64,000 nt of DNA from Zymoseptoria tritici IPO323 (Eukaryota; Ascomycota; Dothideomycetes; Mycosphaerellales; Mycosphaerellaceae). The translations under genes were made by a program, and so were the position numbers. The stretch lies in contig NC_018213.1 of the NCBI RefSeq assembly GCF_000219625.1, positions 1,854,055-1,918,054 on the forward strand. The letters run 5' to 3'. The notes beneath the pieces were generated by a model. That model saw only the letters and a program-made list of their open reading frames with translations. It was not told where the DNA came from and searched no databases. Shown in pieces: positions 32,783-43,626 of the stretch (position 1 is the stretch's first letter; each line of letters begins with the position of its first letter).

Positions 32783-34342
32783 CGGATCAGCGTGTCGGCT
32801 GTGTAGGCATTTGTAGGGTTGCCGAGAGATTTCGCTTGAATACCTCCACCCCATGCAGCAATTCCGCAGACGAGCAACCCTCCTATCCACAAGGTTACGG
32901 AACTGGATATGCGTTAGTTCGTGGGAAGTACAGACTGGCGGACACTTGACTCACAGCAAAATGAATAACATCCAACGCGAAATCCGACCCATCGACACGG
33001 CATGTGACCAGAAGTGTACGCGTCGATCGAATTGGGGAGGTTTCTGACCAGCTGCAACGCGATCTTGCCATTCCCGATTCCGCACATCGAATATGGTCAA
33101 TGGTCCGTGGGCTTCCATCGTGATATCAGGCTCGTCCAGGAACGATGAGATGGCATCTCCAATATTGGCTAGAGGTGCAAATCCGCTCGTCACAGTAATG
33201 AGCATGACTATGACTTTCAGCAGATTGCACAGCGTGACAATCGCCAATACCATCATGCTTATACGGACTGTACACTTGGGTTCCAGCGACTCGGCTAGGC
33301 AGTAGTCGATATGGGCGAAGAAACCAATGCCCATGATCTTGTCTTTCCCGTCGTTGAGGATCACGCAACCAGTGGTGTTCTTTTGCACGGTCAGGTTTTG
33401 GCCCACTCCGCAGCGGATGTCGCGAGCCCAACCAGGCCCATCTGTGCTTTCGAATCCCTTCATGGCGAGGACAGGAGGTAAATTGCCGACATTCGATGCA
33501 ATGATCAGCAGGTTTCCCCAGTTGGCGGCGTTGGTGGACCCTGTGTATGCAGAGACGCACTCTCTGACTGTCAGATTGCGGAGTTGGTCAAAGTTGTGCT
33601 GCAGATCTACGAGTGTATCCAATTGACGCTGAGTGCGCCCAGGTATCGTCGCGTTCCACCGATCTGTCGTCGTGCTGAAATTGGAGGTGACGTATGCGGT
33701 CTGGTAGCTCCTTGCGGAGAATGTGGTAAAAACGACTAAGTTGTACCTAGAAGTGTTTAGCTCCCGAGTTACATTTGATCCTCCAGCCCACGAAGAGTAG
33801 TACCACGGCTTGGCTTACATTAGATGAAGCGGGATAGAGCTGGCAAAGAGGATAATCCAGCCCAGTGTTCGCCACAATGGGATGCGGTATAGATTACGGA
33901 CGCTGGGCACCCCGATATCAAACCATCGCCCTTTCACATGGGCTTTGGCGATATCCTTCCGTGTTGGAGCGGAGAGTAACTGCGCACATACGTTGCTGGC
34001 GCTGAGAAGAAGCGTGCTCAGAATGTTCACGGCAAGGTGGAAGATGGTGGCTGTGTTATTCGAGACATCACAGTCTCCTGAGCCAGGTGTCAGTCGAGTA
34101 GCTCATGTCGATTTCCAGCGGTATGCTCCTGCAAACATGCCTTGGAAGATGGTCGTAATGCCAGCGACGTTCTGAAAGTTCTTGCGCGTCCAGACAAGCA
34201 CGCCTGCGTTGGCGGCAAAGATTACGAACGCTGTCACAGCGCCCAGCATGACCGCAAATTGCCACGATATCCATTTCTGCGGCTCCTTCTCGCGAAAGTC
34301 GGAGTTCAATAGCTTCTCGTGCGGCGCCGGACAAACGTCCAT

Positions 34343-35034
34343 GGTCCAAGTCCAGTATTTGGTGCGATCTGGAGCAACGCGCAGCGCGCAGTGGCACGGG
34401 AGGGCGTACAACCTTATAGACCCATCTGACTGGCTATAGAGCACAGGAAATGAATTAAGATTCATCCTGCAGCACAAGGCCACGCCACGATGCGGACTGC
34501 CATCAGGCTGAGACTCTCTCCACGCAGCCCAGAGCGTGACCGTGCAGTCGAACAGTCAGTTCCGAGGATCATGAAAGAAACATCGTATGCACGCCGGCGG
34601 TGATCATGATCATGAAGAGCGTTGTTGCAGCTCCTCGCTCCACGTTGGCGGAATAGACATCGGGTCAGTATGGAGCTCGGAGCCTCTTGAAGCCAACGGT
34701 GGTCGCGCGTCTATCTTGCCGGCGAACATTTGCACATGGTTCCCTCCATTCTCCTGCTCAAATTATACACACCAAGCCACTGAGGGCCAAGTCGTGCGGT
34801 GCAGTTCGAGCGGGATCACGGAGGTACAGGAGAGAGAAAGGTGATGTGCTTCTTTCTAACATCCGGGACCGGCGCTTCTTCGGCAATGGCAATAGACGGC
34901 TTACTCACTGCGCTTTGCTTGAGCTTGCCAGAAGTAATGTTTCCGATGAAAGCCCAACAAAACACCTTCACAGCTCTTCCACGCCGTCAGCACTTTCTCC
35001 ATCCTCCATATTCTCGTGATCGTATCTCGCGGTC
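34343..35034. other. Intergenic between the DUF6536 gene and LPD1
   Basis: 692 bp of divergent upstream DNA with one foldback element at 34741-34826. The minus frame stays open upstream of the chosen DUF6536 start (to 34483), so a longer N-terminus is not excluded. Confidence 0.55.
34741..34826 (+). repeat. Foldback element copy c
   Basis: Left arm TCCCTCCATTCTCCTGCTCA, core ACACCAAGCCACTGAGGGCC, right arm GCGGTGCAGTTCGAGCGGGA followed by TCACGGAGGTA. Near identical at its right end to copy d. Confidence 0.7.
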
Positions 35035-36759
35035 ATGCTGAAGAACATGGTGTCCGGTGCGCCTATGCGCAACGCCCTCCGATCGCAGACCACGAACACT
35101 TTCCGAACTACGCCACGCCTTAGCACATCTCTTCTTCAGGACCGAATATGCTCACGACGAGGATACGCAACTGAGACTGGTATGCAAGAGAAGAATCAGC
35201 GACGGACTTGCGAACACAGAAGCTAACCAAAGCAGAGGAGAAGGACTTGGTCATCATTGGCGGTGGTGTTGCTGGATATGTGGCGGCCATCAAAGCTGGC
35301 CAGGAAGGCCTGAAGGTATATTCTTCTGCTCCGATGCCATGCGGCGATGAGCATCCATACTGACATCGATCCTCCTCCAGGTCGCCTGCATAGAAAAGCG
35401 TGGATCTCTCGGTGGCACATGTCTCAACGTCGGCTGCATTCCCTCAAAGTCCCTCCTCAACAACTCGCACCTCTACCACCAGATCCTCCACGACACAAAG
35501 GGCCGCGGTATCGAAGTTGGCGAGGTGAAGCTCAACCTCGCGGGAATGATGAAGGCGAAGGAGACATCTGTCAGCGGTCTGACAAAGGGTATCGAGTTTC
35601 TGTTCAAGAAGAACAACGTGGAATACATTAAGGGAACGGGCAAATTCGCGGACGAGCACACTGTGGCGGTCAACTTGGTCGACGGCGGCGAGACCAGCGT
35701 GCGAGGAAAGAACATCATCATTGCGACTGGTTCGGAAGCCACACCATTCCCTGGCCTCAAAATCGATGAGAAGAGGGTGATCACCTCTACGGGAGCTATT
35801 GCGCTCACGGAGGTGCCAAAGAAGATGGTGGTCATCGGTGGTGGAATCATTGGTCTGGAAATGGCCAGTGTATGGAGCAGACTGGGTTCAGAGGTGACAG
35901 TAGTGGAGTTCTTGGGCCAGATTGGTGGACCGGGCATGGACACGGAGATCAGCAAGAACATTCAAAAGACGCTCGGAAAGCAGGGCTTGAAGTTCAAGCT
36001 CAACACCAAGGTCAACACCGGTGACGCCAGCGGAGAGCAGATCAAGCTTGAGGTGGAGGCTGCCAAGGGAGGCAAGAACGAGACAGTGAGTTGTGTTGAG
36101 ATATCGTTTGCCCGCAACTTGCATACTGACATATATTCCAGCTCGAAGCAGACGTTGTCCTCGTCGCCATCGGCCGTCGCCCATACACCGAAGGTCTCGG
36201 CCTGGAAACCATCGGCCTCGAGACCGACAACCGCGGCCGCCTCGTAATCGACTCGGAATACCGCACCAAACTGCCCCACATCCGAGTCATCGGCGACTGC
36301 ACCTTCGGCCCCATGCTCGCCCACAAAGCCGAAGAAGAATCCGTCGCAGCCATCGAGTTCATCACTAAGGGCTACGGCCACGTCAACTACGGCGCCATCC
36401 CCAGCGTCATGTACACCCACCCCGAAGTCGCCTGGGTTGGCCAAAACGAAGCCGAATTGAAAGAAGCCGGGGTGAAATACAAGTCCGGCACGTTCCCCTT
36501 CAGCGCCAACTCGCGCGCAAAGACGAACCAGGACTCCGATGGTATGGTCAAATTTTTGGCGGACGCGGAGACGGATCGCATTCTGGGCATTCATATTGTT
36601 GGACCGAATGCCGGAGAGATGATTGCGGAGGGAACACTGGCGTTGGAGTATGGAGCGTCGACGGAGGATGTGGGACGTACGAGCCATGCGCATCCGACGC
36701 TTGCGGAGGCGTTCAAGGAGGCGGCTATGGCGACTTATGGAAAGGCGATTCACTACTAG
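35035..36759 (+). CDS. lpd1: Dihydrolipoamide dehydrogenase, mitochondrial (E3)
   Basis: FAD enzyme that reoxidises lipoamide for pyruvate and 2-oxoglutarate dehydrogenase, branched-chain dehydrogenase and the glycine cleavage system. Exons 35035-35179, 35236-35315, 35381-36085 and 36142-36759; 515 residues. The first 48 residues are an Arg/Ser/Thr-rich mitochondrial presequence ending near RRGYATET. Then the FAD site [13 protein letters not shown], redox disulphide [13 protein letters not shown] (Cys 89 and 94), NAD site [30 protein letters not shown], and the C-terminal His-Glu catalytic pair in [10 protein letters not shown]. All three introns are GT-AG and keep frame. Confidence 0.97.
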
Positions 36760-37231
36760 ATTGGTGGTGGAGAGTGGTTGAGGCTGGTATGGTGAATAGA
36801 GACAGGCTCACTCTCCTCGGGGAAAGAGCTCCTGTGCTGTGGGATGAGACATCGAAGACAATTGCATTTTGCGTCCGTTGTTTATAGCCGGTGTACTGTT
36901 AGCCTTCAGTGTTGTATACTGTACCATGCTTCCCATTGGCACTTTGGCCAGCAGCGTTTTGGGAGCCAGAATTACACCTTGTAAGTCACGAAAGGGCCGA
37001 TGCAGTGGAGTTTGAGCTTGCGTGCTTGCGTGTATGTATACGGCCGAGACAGCCTTGCCGCTTCGACATGATGGTCTTCGTCGAGCTTTGTCGCCTACGT
37101 CGGTCTTCCTCGCCCGTGAAGCTGGACAGACGCCGATAGCTAGTCGTCCTCCGCCAGAGCTTCCGCAACACACATAGCCACTCTTCGATCCCCCCTCAAG
37201 TCCATTCCTCAATCTCAGATTCAATCTCCAA
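36760..37231. other. Intergenic between convergent LPD1 and AsnRS genes
   Basis: 472 bp of two 3' flanks. A minus-strand ORF continues from the AsnRS reading frame here but only by reading through its last intron. No gene seen. Confidence 0.6.
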
Positions 37232-39021
37232 TCAAGGCTTACACCTGCCCATATACCTCGGATAGAAACACGTATCCCGCACGGTATGCTGCTTACACAA
37301 CCACGCCAAAAACCGCTCCAGACCCAGCCCGTAACCGCCGTGCGGACTCGTGCCGTAGCGGCGCTGGTCTGTGTACCAGTAGTATGGTCCCGCGTCCATT
37401 TCCTCGCGCTTGTAGGCCGCCATGAGTTCGTCGTAGGAGTCCATGCGCATGGAGCCGCCGACGATTTCGCCCTATGTATTACGTTAGCAAGTGGTGGTGG
37501 ATGTGAAAGGGGTTCGAGTGGACTCACAACACCGGGCATGAGGCAGTCGACACTCTCCGTCACGCGAGGGTCTTCCTTGTCCTTTTGCATGTAGAACGCT
37601 TTGATCTCGACTGGGAAGTGGGTCAGGAAAATGGGCTTGTTGATGATGTCGGTCATTCGCCGCTCAGCAGCTTCGGCGATGTCGTCGCCGAATTGATGCG
37701 GTTGATCATTCTCGTTCTTGATGTCGTGTTCGCGCAGCCAGTCGATCGCGTCGGAATACTTCATGCGCATGAACGGGCGTTGAGGCATTTCGAATTCCGG
37801 GTTGAGTTCCTTGATCAGAGCGGCGATGCGGGGGTTGCCCATGACGATTTCCAGCACGCCGCACATCATCTCCTCCAAATGATCGAGGAGATCGTCGAAG
37901 GTGATGAAGTCGAGTTCGGCTTCGACGTGGGTGTACTCGGACAAGTGGCGGCGGGTGAGGGACTTCTCGGCGCGGAAGGACTTTTCGATGCAGTAGACGT
38001 TGCCGGCGAAGGGGATGGCGGTTTCGAGATACAGTTGGGAGGATTGTGTGAGGTAGGCGTTCTCGCCGTAATAGTCGAAGCCGAAGAGGGTGCTGCCGCC
38101 TTCGACTTGGGTTTGGACGAGAGCGGGTGGGGAGACTTTGACATAGCCGAGTTCATGGAACTTCAAGTTGAAAGCGTGCTCGACGGCGTCGCGGACGAAC
38201 ATGACTCCTGACGCTGTCTCTCCGCGGAGGACGAGATGGCGTTGGTCGAGGAGGTGTTGAGGGTCGCCTTTGGCTTGGACGACGTTGGTGATCGCATCGT
38301 CGCCTCCAGGAGCTTTGCCGATAACCTCGAAGTAGTCGGCGTGCAGCTCGCGGTTGTCGGGGGCGTGAGCACCTGGTGGTACTTCCCACATCTCTCCCAC
38401 GATCAACATACTTGACTCTCGGGTGAGGGTTAGAGCATCGTACGTCTTGACGAGCTGGCCCGTGAGCACACATTGCAGGAACCCGTGGCCATCGCGGAGG
38501 GTGACGAACAGCACTTCCTTCTGCTGCCGGAAACGATGCACGCGACCCATCACTCGAACACGAGTGCCACGGTTCTCGCTGGTGTAGTCGACCTCCTTTG
38601 AGCGCTCCCCGCTGCCCAACTTGACCTTCTCCGGTCTTGTCTCGCCGAGGTTGATCTTGACCGACTTTGGCAGAGACGTGTCCTCCTTCAGCACAATCTT
38701 CTTCGCATCGTCAAACACCTTCTGACGCTCCTCATCCTCCTTTTGCTGTCGAATCGCCAGCTCTTTCTCCTTGCCGGCCTTCTTCTTCTGTGCGTCTGCG
38801 TAGTTGGCGGCTTTCTTGAGCGCAGCTTTCGCCGCGGGCTTCCATGTCGCTTCTGGTTCGTCGCCCTCCTTCTTCTTCACCTGATATTGTGCTTGGTCGG
38901 TATGTTGGAGGTAGGCATATTGGACAGTCTTGAAAGGCTTCGCTTCGCTGCCGTCGACTTCTTGTGTGTCTTGTCCGACTTCCTCGTCGATGTAGATTGT
39001 CTTCTTGTCTGCGTCCGCCAT
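37232..39021 (-). CDS. Asparaginyl-tRNA synthetase, cytosolic
   Basis: Class II synthetase charging tRNA-Asn. Exons 39021-37528 and 37471-37232 around a 56-nt intron; 577 residues. A Lys/Glu-rich eukaryotic N-terminal extension (about 1-130) leads into the anticodon-binding OB-fold ([20 protein letters not shown]), then the catalytic core: flipping loop [12 protein letters not shown], motif 2 [20 protein letters not shown], and motif 3 [13 protein letters not shown] in exon 2. The residues SEYTHVEAE and the EGGSTLF loop are of the Asn rather than Asp type. No presequence, so it is the cytosolic enzyme. Confidence 0.93.
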
Positions 39022-39520
39022 TTTGGGTGGTGTGTTGACTGTTTGTTGTCGAAGGAGACGCTCGAGTCAAATGTCAGTGAGCTCTCAAAATAAAAAGAGT
39101 CACCAATGCCAATGACTGTTCCAGCCCCGCCAAATCGAAACGCCAAGCGTTTCGCGATAAGAACGACCGAGGACATGACAATGAGGTACACAAACGAATG
39201 TGTGGAATGAGGTGCAACTGATCAGATCGCAAGTAACGCAAGTACAATGATATGCCCTATCGTTTGTTCGGTACAGTCGTCGTTCAGACTATTCATCGGG
39301 ATTGCACATGATTTGGCTCTTATCCACTTCACTCCTGCCTCCTTGTCTGCTCTTCACGAGTGTGCTCCAAGCATATAGATACGGCGAACATCATTTCGAG
39401 ACGATCATGGCAGAAGACCCAGGTTGGACGTCGTACGAGCTCAGCGAAACTGCTTCCACAAGGTTCAATGTTTAATTCTCCTACTTCCAACCTGGAAGCA
39501 TCAGAACCAGCGCCATACAC
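39022..39520. other. Intergenic, AsnRS promoter
   Basis: 499 bp between the AsnRS start and the transporter stop. No gene or repeat seen. Confidence 0.6.
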
Positions 39521-40583
39521 TCAGTCCGACTTCGGCTCCACATTCTTCTCAATATCAGGCTTCGCCTTCCTCGCCTTGATCAGCCCACTCAAGTCTCCCA
39601 CGGGCAAATCAAGCGGGAAATCCACCGCTCTCAACAACTGCGCGAAGAAAAGGTACCAGCCAAACATGCAGAACGCGAAGACGAATGCTCCGGCGGCCTG
39701 AAAAAAAAAAGGTAAAGTTAGTCCTACGTTCGCACCAAGTGTTGGAGGACAGTAGACGTACCACTTCCAGCCTTTCAAATGCCGCGGTGTCACCCTCTGC
39801 TCCCTTCCAGTAGGCTGCTGTCAGCAGAAAGAGCGACATGTCGAGACAGAGGAAAATCATGAAGAACACGGCGTTGGTGCGCAGGGAGCAGATGAGGTAC
39901 ATGAAGACCAAAACTCCCATGAAGAGGAGGAAGAAGCCTGGCAGTTATCATCAGTCAGATATGTGGAATGGCAGCTTTTCGTAATACTCACCCAAGCTAG
40001 CCTGGAAACTCTGCACGCCGGCTTCCATTTCGGCTGTCGTCGTTGCGCCGGAGGTGAATGCCCCCTCAGCGTTGAAGTATGGGGTCAACGTCGCTCCGAA
40101 TGCCAGCCAGAAGGCACCGAACGATCCGAAGACGATGTAGATGAATGTGTTGCCGATGACCCATTCGAGCAGGGCACCGATGATCTGGAGCATACCGCCA
40201 AAGAAGTAGTAGGTTCCTGGACTCAGTCAGTCACAGACTTGGAGCATTCTCGGGTGGTCCTTGATACCAACTGTCGCCGCCCCACCACCTCCCGCTCCTC
40301 GCCATCCCATCAATGCACATGCCAGAGGCGTCGAAGCGATCAAGAATCCGAGCAAAGGCCTGAGATATTGCGTCAGTCCACACGCTGGTCAAACGGTCGA
40401 TGATATCGTAAAAGTCACTCACAAAGGCGTAGGATTGGCGAATGTTGATCGCAAATGTCCTCGGACTCGATTCTCGGGATTGAGGTACAGCTTCTCGAAC
40501 ATCTCCATCGAGATGTTGACGCTCTGTGCCGTTTGGATGCGGGAGAGTTGGTCCACGCCATTGATGTCTTTGTGGTCTGTCAT
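39521..40583 (-). CDS. Acetate/succinate-type transporter, Gpr1/Fun34/YaaH family
   Basis: Six-helix plasma membrane channel-like carrier for acetate or ammonium-linked export (Ato/AcpA family). Five exons: 40583-40423, 40359-40268, 40216-39992, 39937-39762, 39697-39521, with introns of 51-64 nt; 276 residues. The cytosolic N-terminus ends in a family signature form NPENRVRGHLRSTFANPTPL, then six hydrophobic helices (LLGFLIASTPLACALMG, GTYYFFGGMLQIIGALLEWV, FIYIVFGSFGAFWLAFGATL, FFLLFMGVLVFMYLICSL, FFMIFLCLDMSLFLLTAAYW, AFVFAFCMFGWYLFFAQLL) and a charged tail. The last acceptor follows an 11-base pyrimidine run (T10 then C). The usual NPAPLGL is here NPTPLPLLGF, a small variation. Confidence 0.93.
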
Positions 40584-42906
40584 CTTGGCGATATCGTGGG
40601 TTGTCGTTGAAATATAAAATCTGGGGGAGACCTTTCGATGCAAGCACGGATGGGGAATACTGGGGAGACTCTGGGGAGGATGGGGAGAATATATGGAGCA
40701 GTCTCTAGTGTTGCTGTGGCGAGTGGGTTTCACAGAGCCGAGGGATTGTCGTTCCTGGAGTCGACATCGTCTACCAAGCACGGATGGGAGGCTCTGTCTT
40801 CGACCCGAGTGGGGCCGAATTGTGTTGCCCAAGCTTCGTAGCGCGTTCTTGATTTCATCGTCTGTTGGCCGTGCCGTCAACGGCGTGTAGGAGTGGATCC
40901 AGTTAGACGACGATCAGTGATCAGTGAACGATACAGTACAACCCCTGTTCCACTTCTCGTGGCTGTTCGAGACTGTGAGCCGTGCCAACTCGGCCCAGAT
41001 ATTGCTGCATGTCCGCGTAGCCTTCGCAATCTGCATAGCGATCAGTATCGTGCTTCTCGAAAGAATCTTGCTCATGGCAATGGGCGGAGGACCGCGGTGT
41101 GGGAAGCTTTGGCTAAGACGAGGGCTAGTGAGACAATTCAGACGAGTCCCCGGAAAACGCAACTCAGAGGCTCCACCTCCCCTCACATTCGGAGCTTCTC
41201 CACAGCATGCCAAATGGAATTGCCATCATGGATTCATGACGGCCGCGAAGCGGGATTTATGCGGCATAGTCCTGGTGCCGAGAGTCTCCTGACTACCCCC
41301 AAGCACACGGATGTTTGCGCTCCACCTCTCTTGAATATCAATGCTTGCCTCGTCTCCTCGTGTGCTGTCCCGAGTTTTACGACCGCCAGACAGGACCGTG
41401 AAGGGCTCCACGCCTCCGGACTTAGGCTATTCCGAAAGGTTCATGAATATCGCAGGCACCACGTCCATGCTTCCGACATGTGGTCCATCTACACATCCAT
41501 TATCGTGTCGAGGGAGCGGTAGAGTTCAGCCACTGGCGTTCCTTGGAAGATCTTCTCTCGAGTCCCCAGGCTCGATGCTATTTGGAGCTATTCGATTTAC
41601 TAGCAATTCGCTATTTGGAGCTTTCTCTAACACCTTCGCATTGGAGCCTCCGGCGGCCAGAATAGTTTTGCTAACCTTTCTAATAAGCCTATGCCTTACG
41701 CGCTCGGGTATCGTACGCCCGTCGCTGTCCTCGCAAGCTCGGGCTCCTTAGTACTTACTTCCCTCGTTGCGTCCGCTCGTCACCTCGCGAAGTCCGCAAC
41801 TTCGGCTCGCTTGTCCGTGCACAGGCTTATTTCGTGGGGAATAGCTCCAAATAACGAATAGTCAAGCTCCAAATAGCAACGAGCGTCCCCAGACCAGAGC
41901 TTCGTATGCCAAGCTTGAGGCTGACATTGCATTGTCCGTATATTGATGGAAAAATCAATTCAAGTATACGTCGTCAGGAAACGAAGTCGTATCGCGTATC
42001 GTTTTCTTGAAAATGTCGCGAGAGAGAACACCACACGGGGCCAGGTGAAGAGTGGTTCCATACGAAGTGCATCCGGCTCGACTTCGGCACCGGACTTGAG
42101 CCCGAGATGCCTTGTGACTTCTGCTTTCAGGTTGCTTCCCGGCAATTTCTGTCTTCCACCCACACTCATCAATCAAATGAAAGATACAGCTCGCGCACGA
42201 CAACAGACGGGCGATAGCTTCGACGACAATTCTGTGAAGATGCCCTACCTTCCAAAGCCTCGGTCCGCGCCTTGAATCACGGCAAGGCCACGCCAGACCC
42301 GCTGGATGACAGGACCTGCCTGCTGGACGATCGACGAGCCGACATATGCATTGACGATCTATGGGAGTCGACGGGCCATCAACGCCAAGATCTGTGCTCT
42401 ACACAGGAAAGACGAAGCTTCTCAGCCGCAGAAGTGTCCGCTCTACAGATCTCGCAAAGTCGCAATGGGAGCTACCTACAGCCAAGAGCCCCGCACCGGC
42501 ATGCAGCTCTCGATGGAGCTCTTGCTATGCGGTACCTTGAGGTAACCTGGTACATATTCAAGGACAGGTACGGCCTAAGGAAGGTACCTTTCCTAAGCTG
42601 CTGACGATAAGAGAAGGTGCAGCTGACCGCCAGCTCATCTGATCGAGATGTGATCAGCGTCACGCGCGCCCGTCTGCAACGAGTCATAAGGTACTTGCTT
42701 CTCTCTATCGTTTCATATCACTCACCTTATCTCAACCTCGCGTCTCTTCTGCTCTCACATTCTTCCTGTCCAAGGCAAAACAATCGCATCTGCTACTGCA
42801 TCTCACCTGTGAGCCATCACATCACCGAAACATGAGCTGGTAGCACCGCATTCAACAAACACCGGCCTTACCGCTCCTCCAAGCAATCAACCTGCTCACT
42901 ACTATC
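40584..42906. other. Intergenic region with TIR element
   Basis: 2.3 kb with no convincing gene; ORFs on both strands are short or low in complexity (a 209-residue plus-strand ORF at 40893 has no recognisable domain). A 300-bp terminal-inverted-repeat element sits at 41578-41877, and a near-palindrome centred on GGTACC (about 42573-42597) lies 310 bp before the Yippee gene. Confidence 0.55.
41578..41877. mobile_element. Small non-autonomous TIR element (MITE-like)
   Basis: Left end GCTATTTGGAGCT (41578-41590) is the exact inverted complement of the right end AGCTCCAAATAGC (41865-41877). Each end has a second, internal copy of the same motif (left near 41611-41623, right near 41842-41853), so the ends are double. 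The 300-bp interior has no ORF of note. A clear target-site duplication is not seen. Confidence 0.65.
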
Positions 42907-43626
42907 ATGCCATTTCCCTCACTCCCCTCACCACCAAGCCTCTTCCCGACTTACCTCGTCCCATCCAACCCCTTCCGACGCCGCAAATCCAGCACCGACT
43001 CCACAGCTTCAGCAAACAGCACATCCTCCAACCCCACCTCTCAAGACTCCTACCTCAACTCTTCTCCCACCTCCCATCTCCACTGCGCCCGCTGCCTCTC
43101 CGACCTGGCGCCCACCACACAAATCATCTCCAAAGGTTTCACTGGCCGCCACGGCCGCGCCTACCTCGTCTCCGCTCCGAGTCTGCCTCACTCATCCATC
43201 AACCCCTCCAACCTCCTCACCACCAAGGCTCGCAATGATGCCCTCCCAAACCTGCCAAACACTTACGTCCACCGGCCCGTTCCGCGACAACTAGTCACAG
43301 GAGCACACACCGTCGGCGACATCAGCTGTGCGCTTTGTGGGTCGGTGTTGGGGTGGAAGTACGTGAGTGCGGAGGAGGAGAGTCAGAGGTATAAGGTTGG
43401 GAAATTCATCTTGGAAACGGGAAGGGTGTGTAGGCGCGATGGGTGGGATGGGGTTGGAGAGGAGGGGTTGGGAGGGGAGGTTGCGGTGAGGCGGGACGTG
43501 CTGGAAGAAACGGTGGAGTTTGACAGTCAGGATGAGGATGAGTGTGAGGATTTGTTTCTGGGAGTTTGGACGCCGCAGTTGGCGAAACGGAGGAGGAGGG
43601 AAAGGGAGAGAGGATTTCGGGAGTGA
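42907..43626 (+). CDS. Yippee-family zinc-binding protein
   Basis: One exon, 239 residues. The Yippee/Mis18/cereblon-type fold is shown by a first zinc knuckle HCARC (about residue 60), an aromatic/glycine stretch ISKGFTGRHGRAYLV, and a second knuckle SCALCGSVLGWKYV (about 141-154) followed by KVGKFILE. The N-terminal 55 residues are Ser/Pro-rich and disordered; a Lys/Arg-rich tail (AKRRRRERERGF) may be nuclear-localising. Role unknown; in other eukaryotes these proteins act in ubiquitin ligase or chromatin contexts. Confidence 0.85.
   Translation: MPFPSLPSPPSLFPTYLVPSNPFRRRKSSTDSTASANSTSSNPTSQDSYLNSSPTSHLHCARCLSDLAPTTQIISKGFTGRHGRAYLVSAPSLPHSSINPSNLLTTKARNDALPNLPNTYVHRPVPRQLVTGAHTVGDISCALCGSVLGWKYVSAEEESQRYKVGKFILETGRVCRRDGWDGVGEEGLGGEVAVRRDVLEETVEFDSQDEDECEDLFLGVWTPQLAKRRRRERERGFRE

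Larger units (their letters stand above)
32080..34342 (-). pseudogene. DUF6536 multi-pass membrane protein gene, frameshifted
   Basis: A polytopic fungal membrane protein of unknown function. Exons 34342-34141, 34077-33819, 33746-32955 and 32902-32080. Hallmarks are STLLLSASNVCAQLLSAPTR, DIGVPSVRNLYRIPLWRTLG and PYRYLLPLMAGMALLHWLVS. The first intron (34078-34140) has a GC donor, AAG/GCATGT, and is needed to join IFQ to GDCDVSNNT. In the last exon the frame breaks twice: a 7-bp tandem duplication (32769-32782) shifts it before NTPQVLISFVYLFYNN, and a 59-bp tandem duplication (32491-32608) repeats the GQQR...MPYRYLLP stretch and shifts it again. The two shifts sum to 66 bp, so the end returns to frame, but a stop intervenes. 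The gene is therefore most likely dead, though recently, because all other exons are open. Confidence 0.8.

Noticed and set aside
40893..41522. 209-residue plus-strand ORF upstream of the TIR element
   Set aside because: Arg/Ser/His-rich without any conserved motif; overlaps several equally long ORFs in other frames.
42573..42597. Near palindrome CTAAGGAAGGTACCTTTCCTAA
   Set aside because: Imperfect by one base in phase, and TACCT/AGGTA-rich strings are frequent in such genomes, so it was not counted as a separate element.
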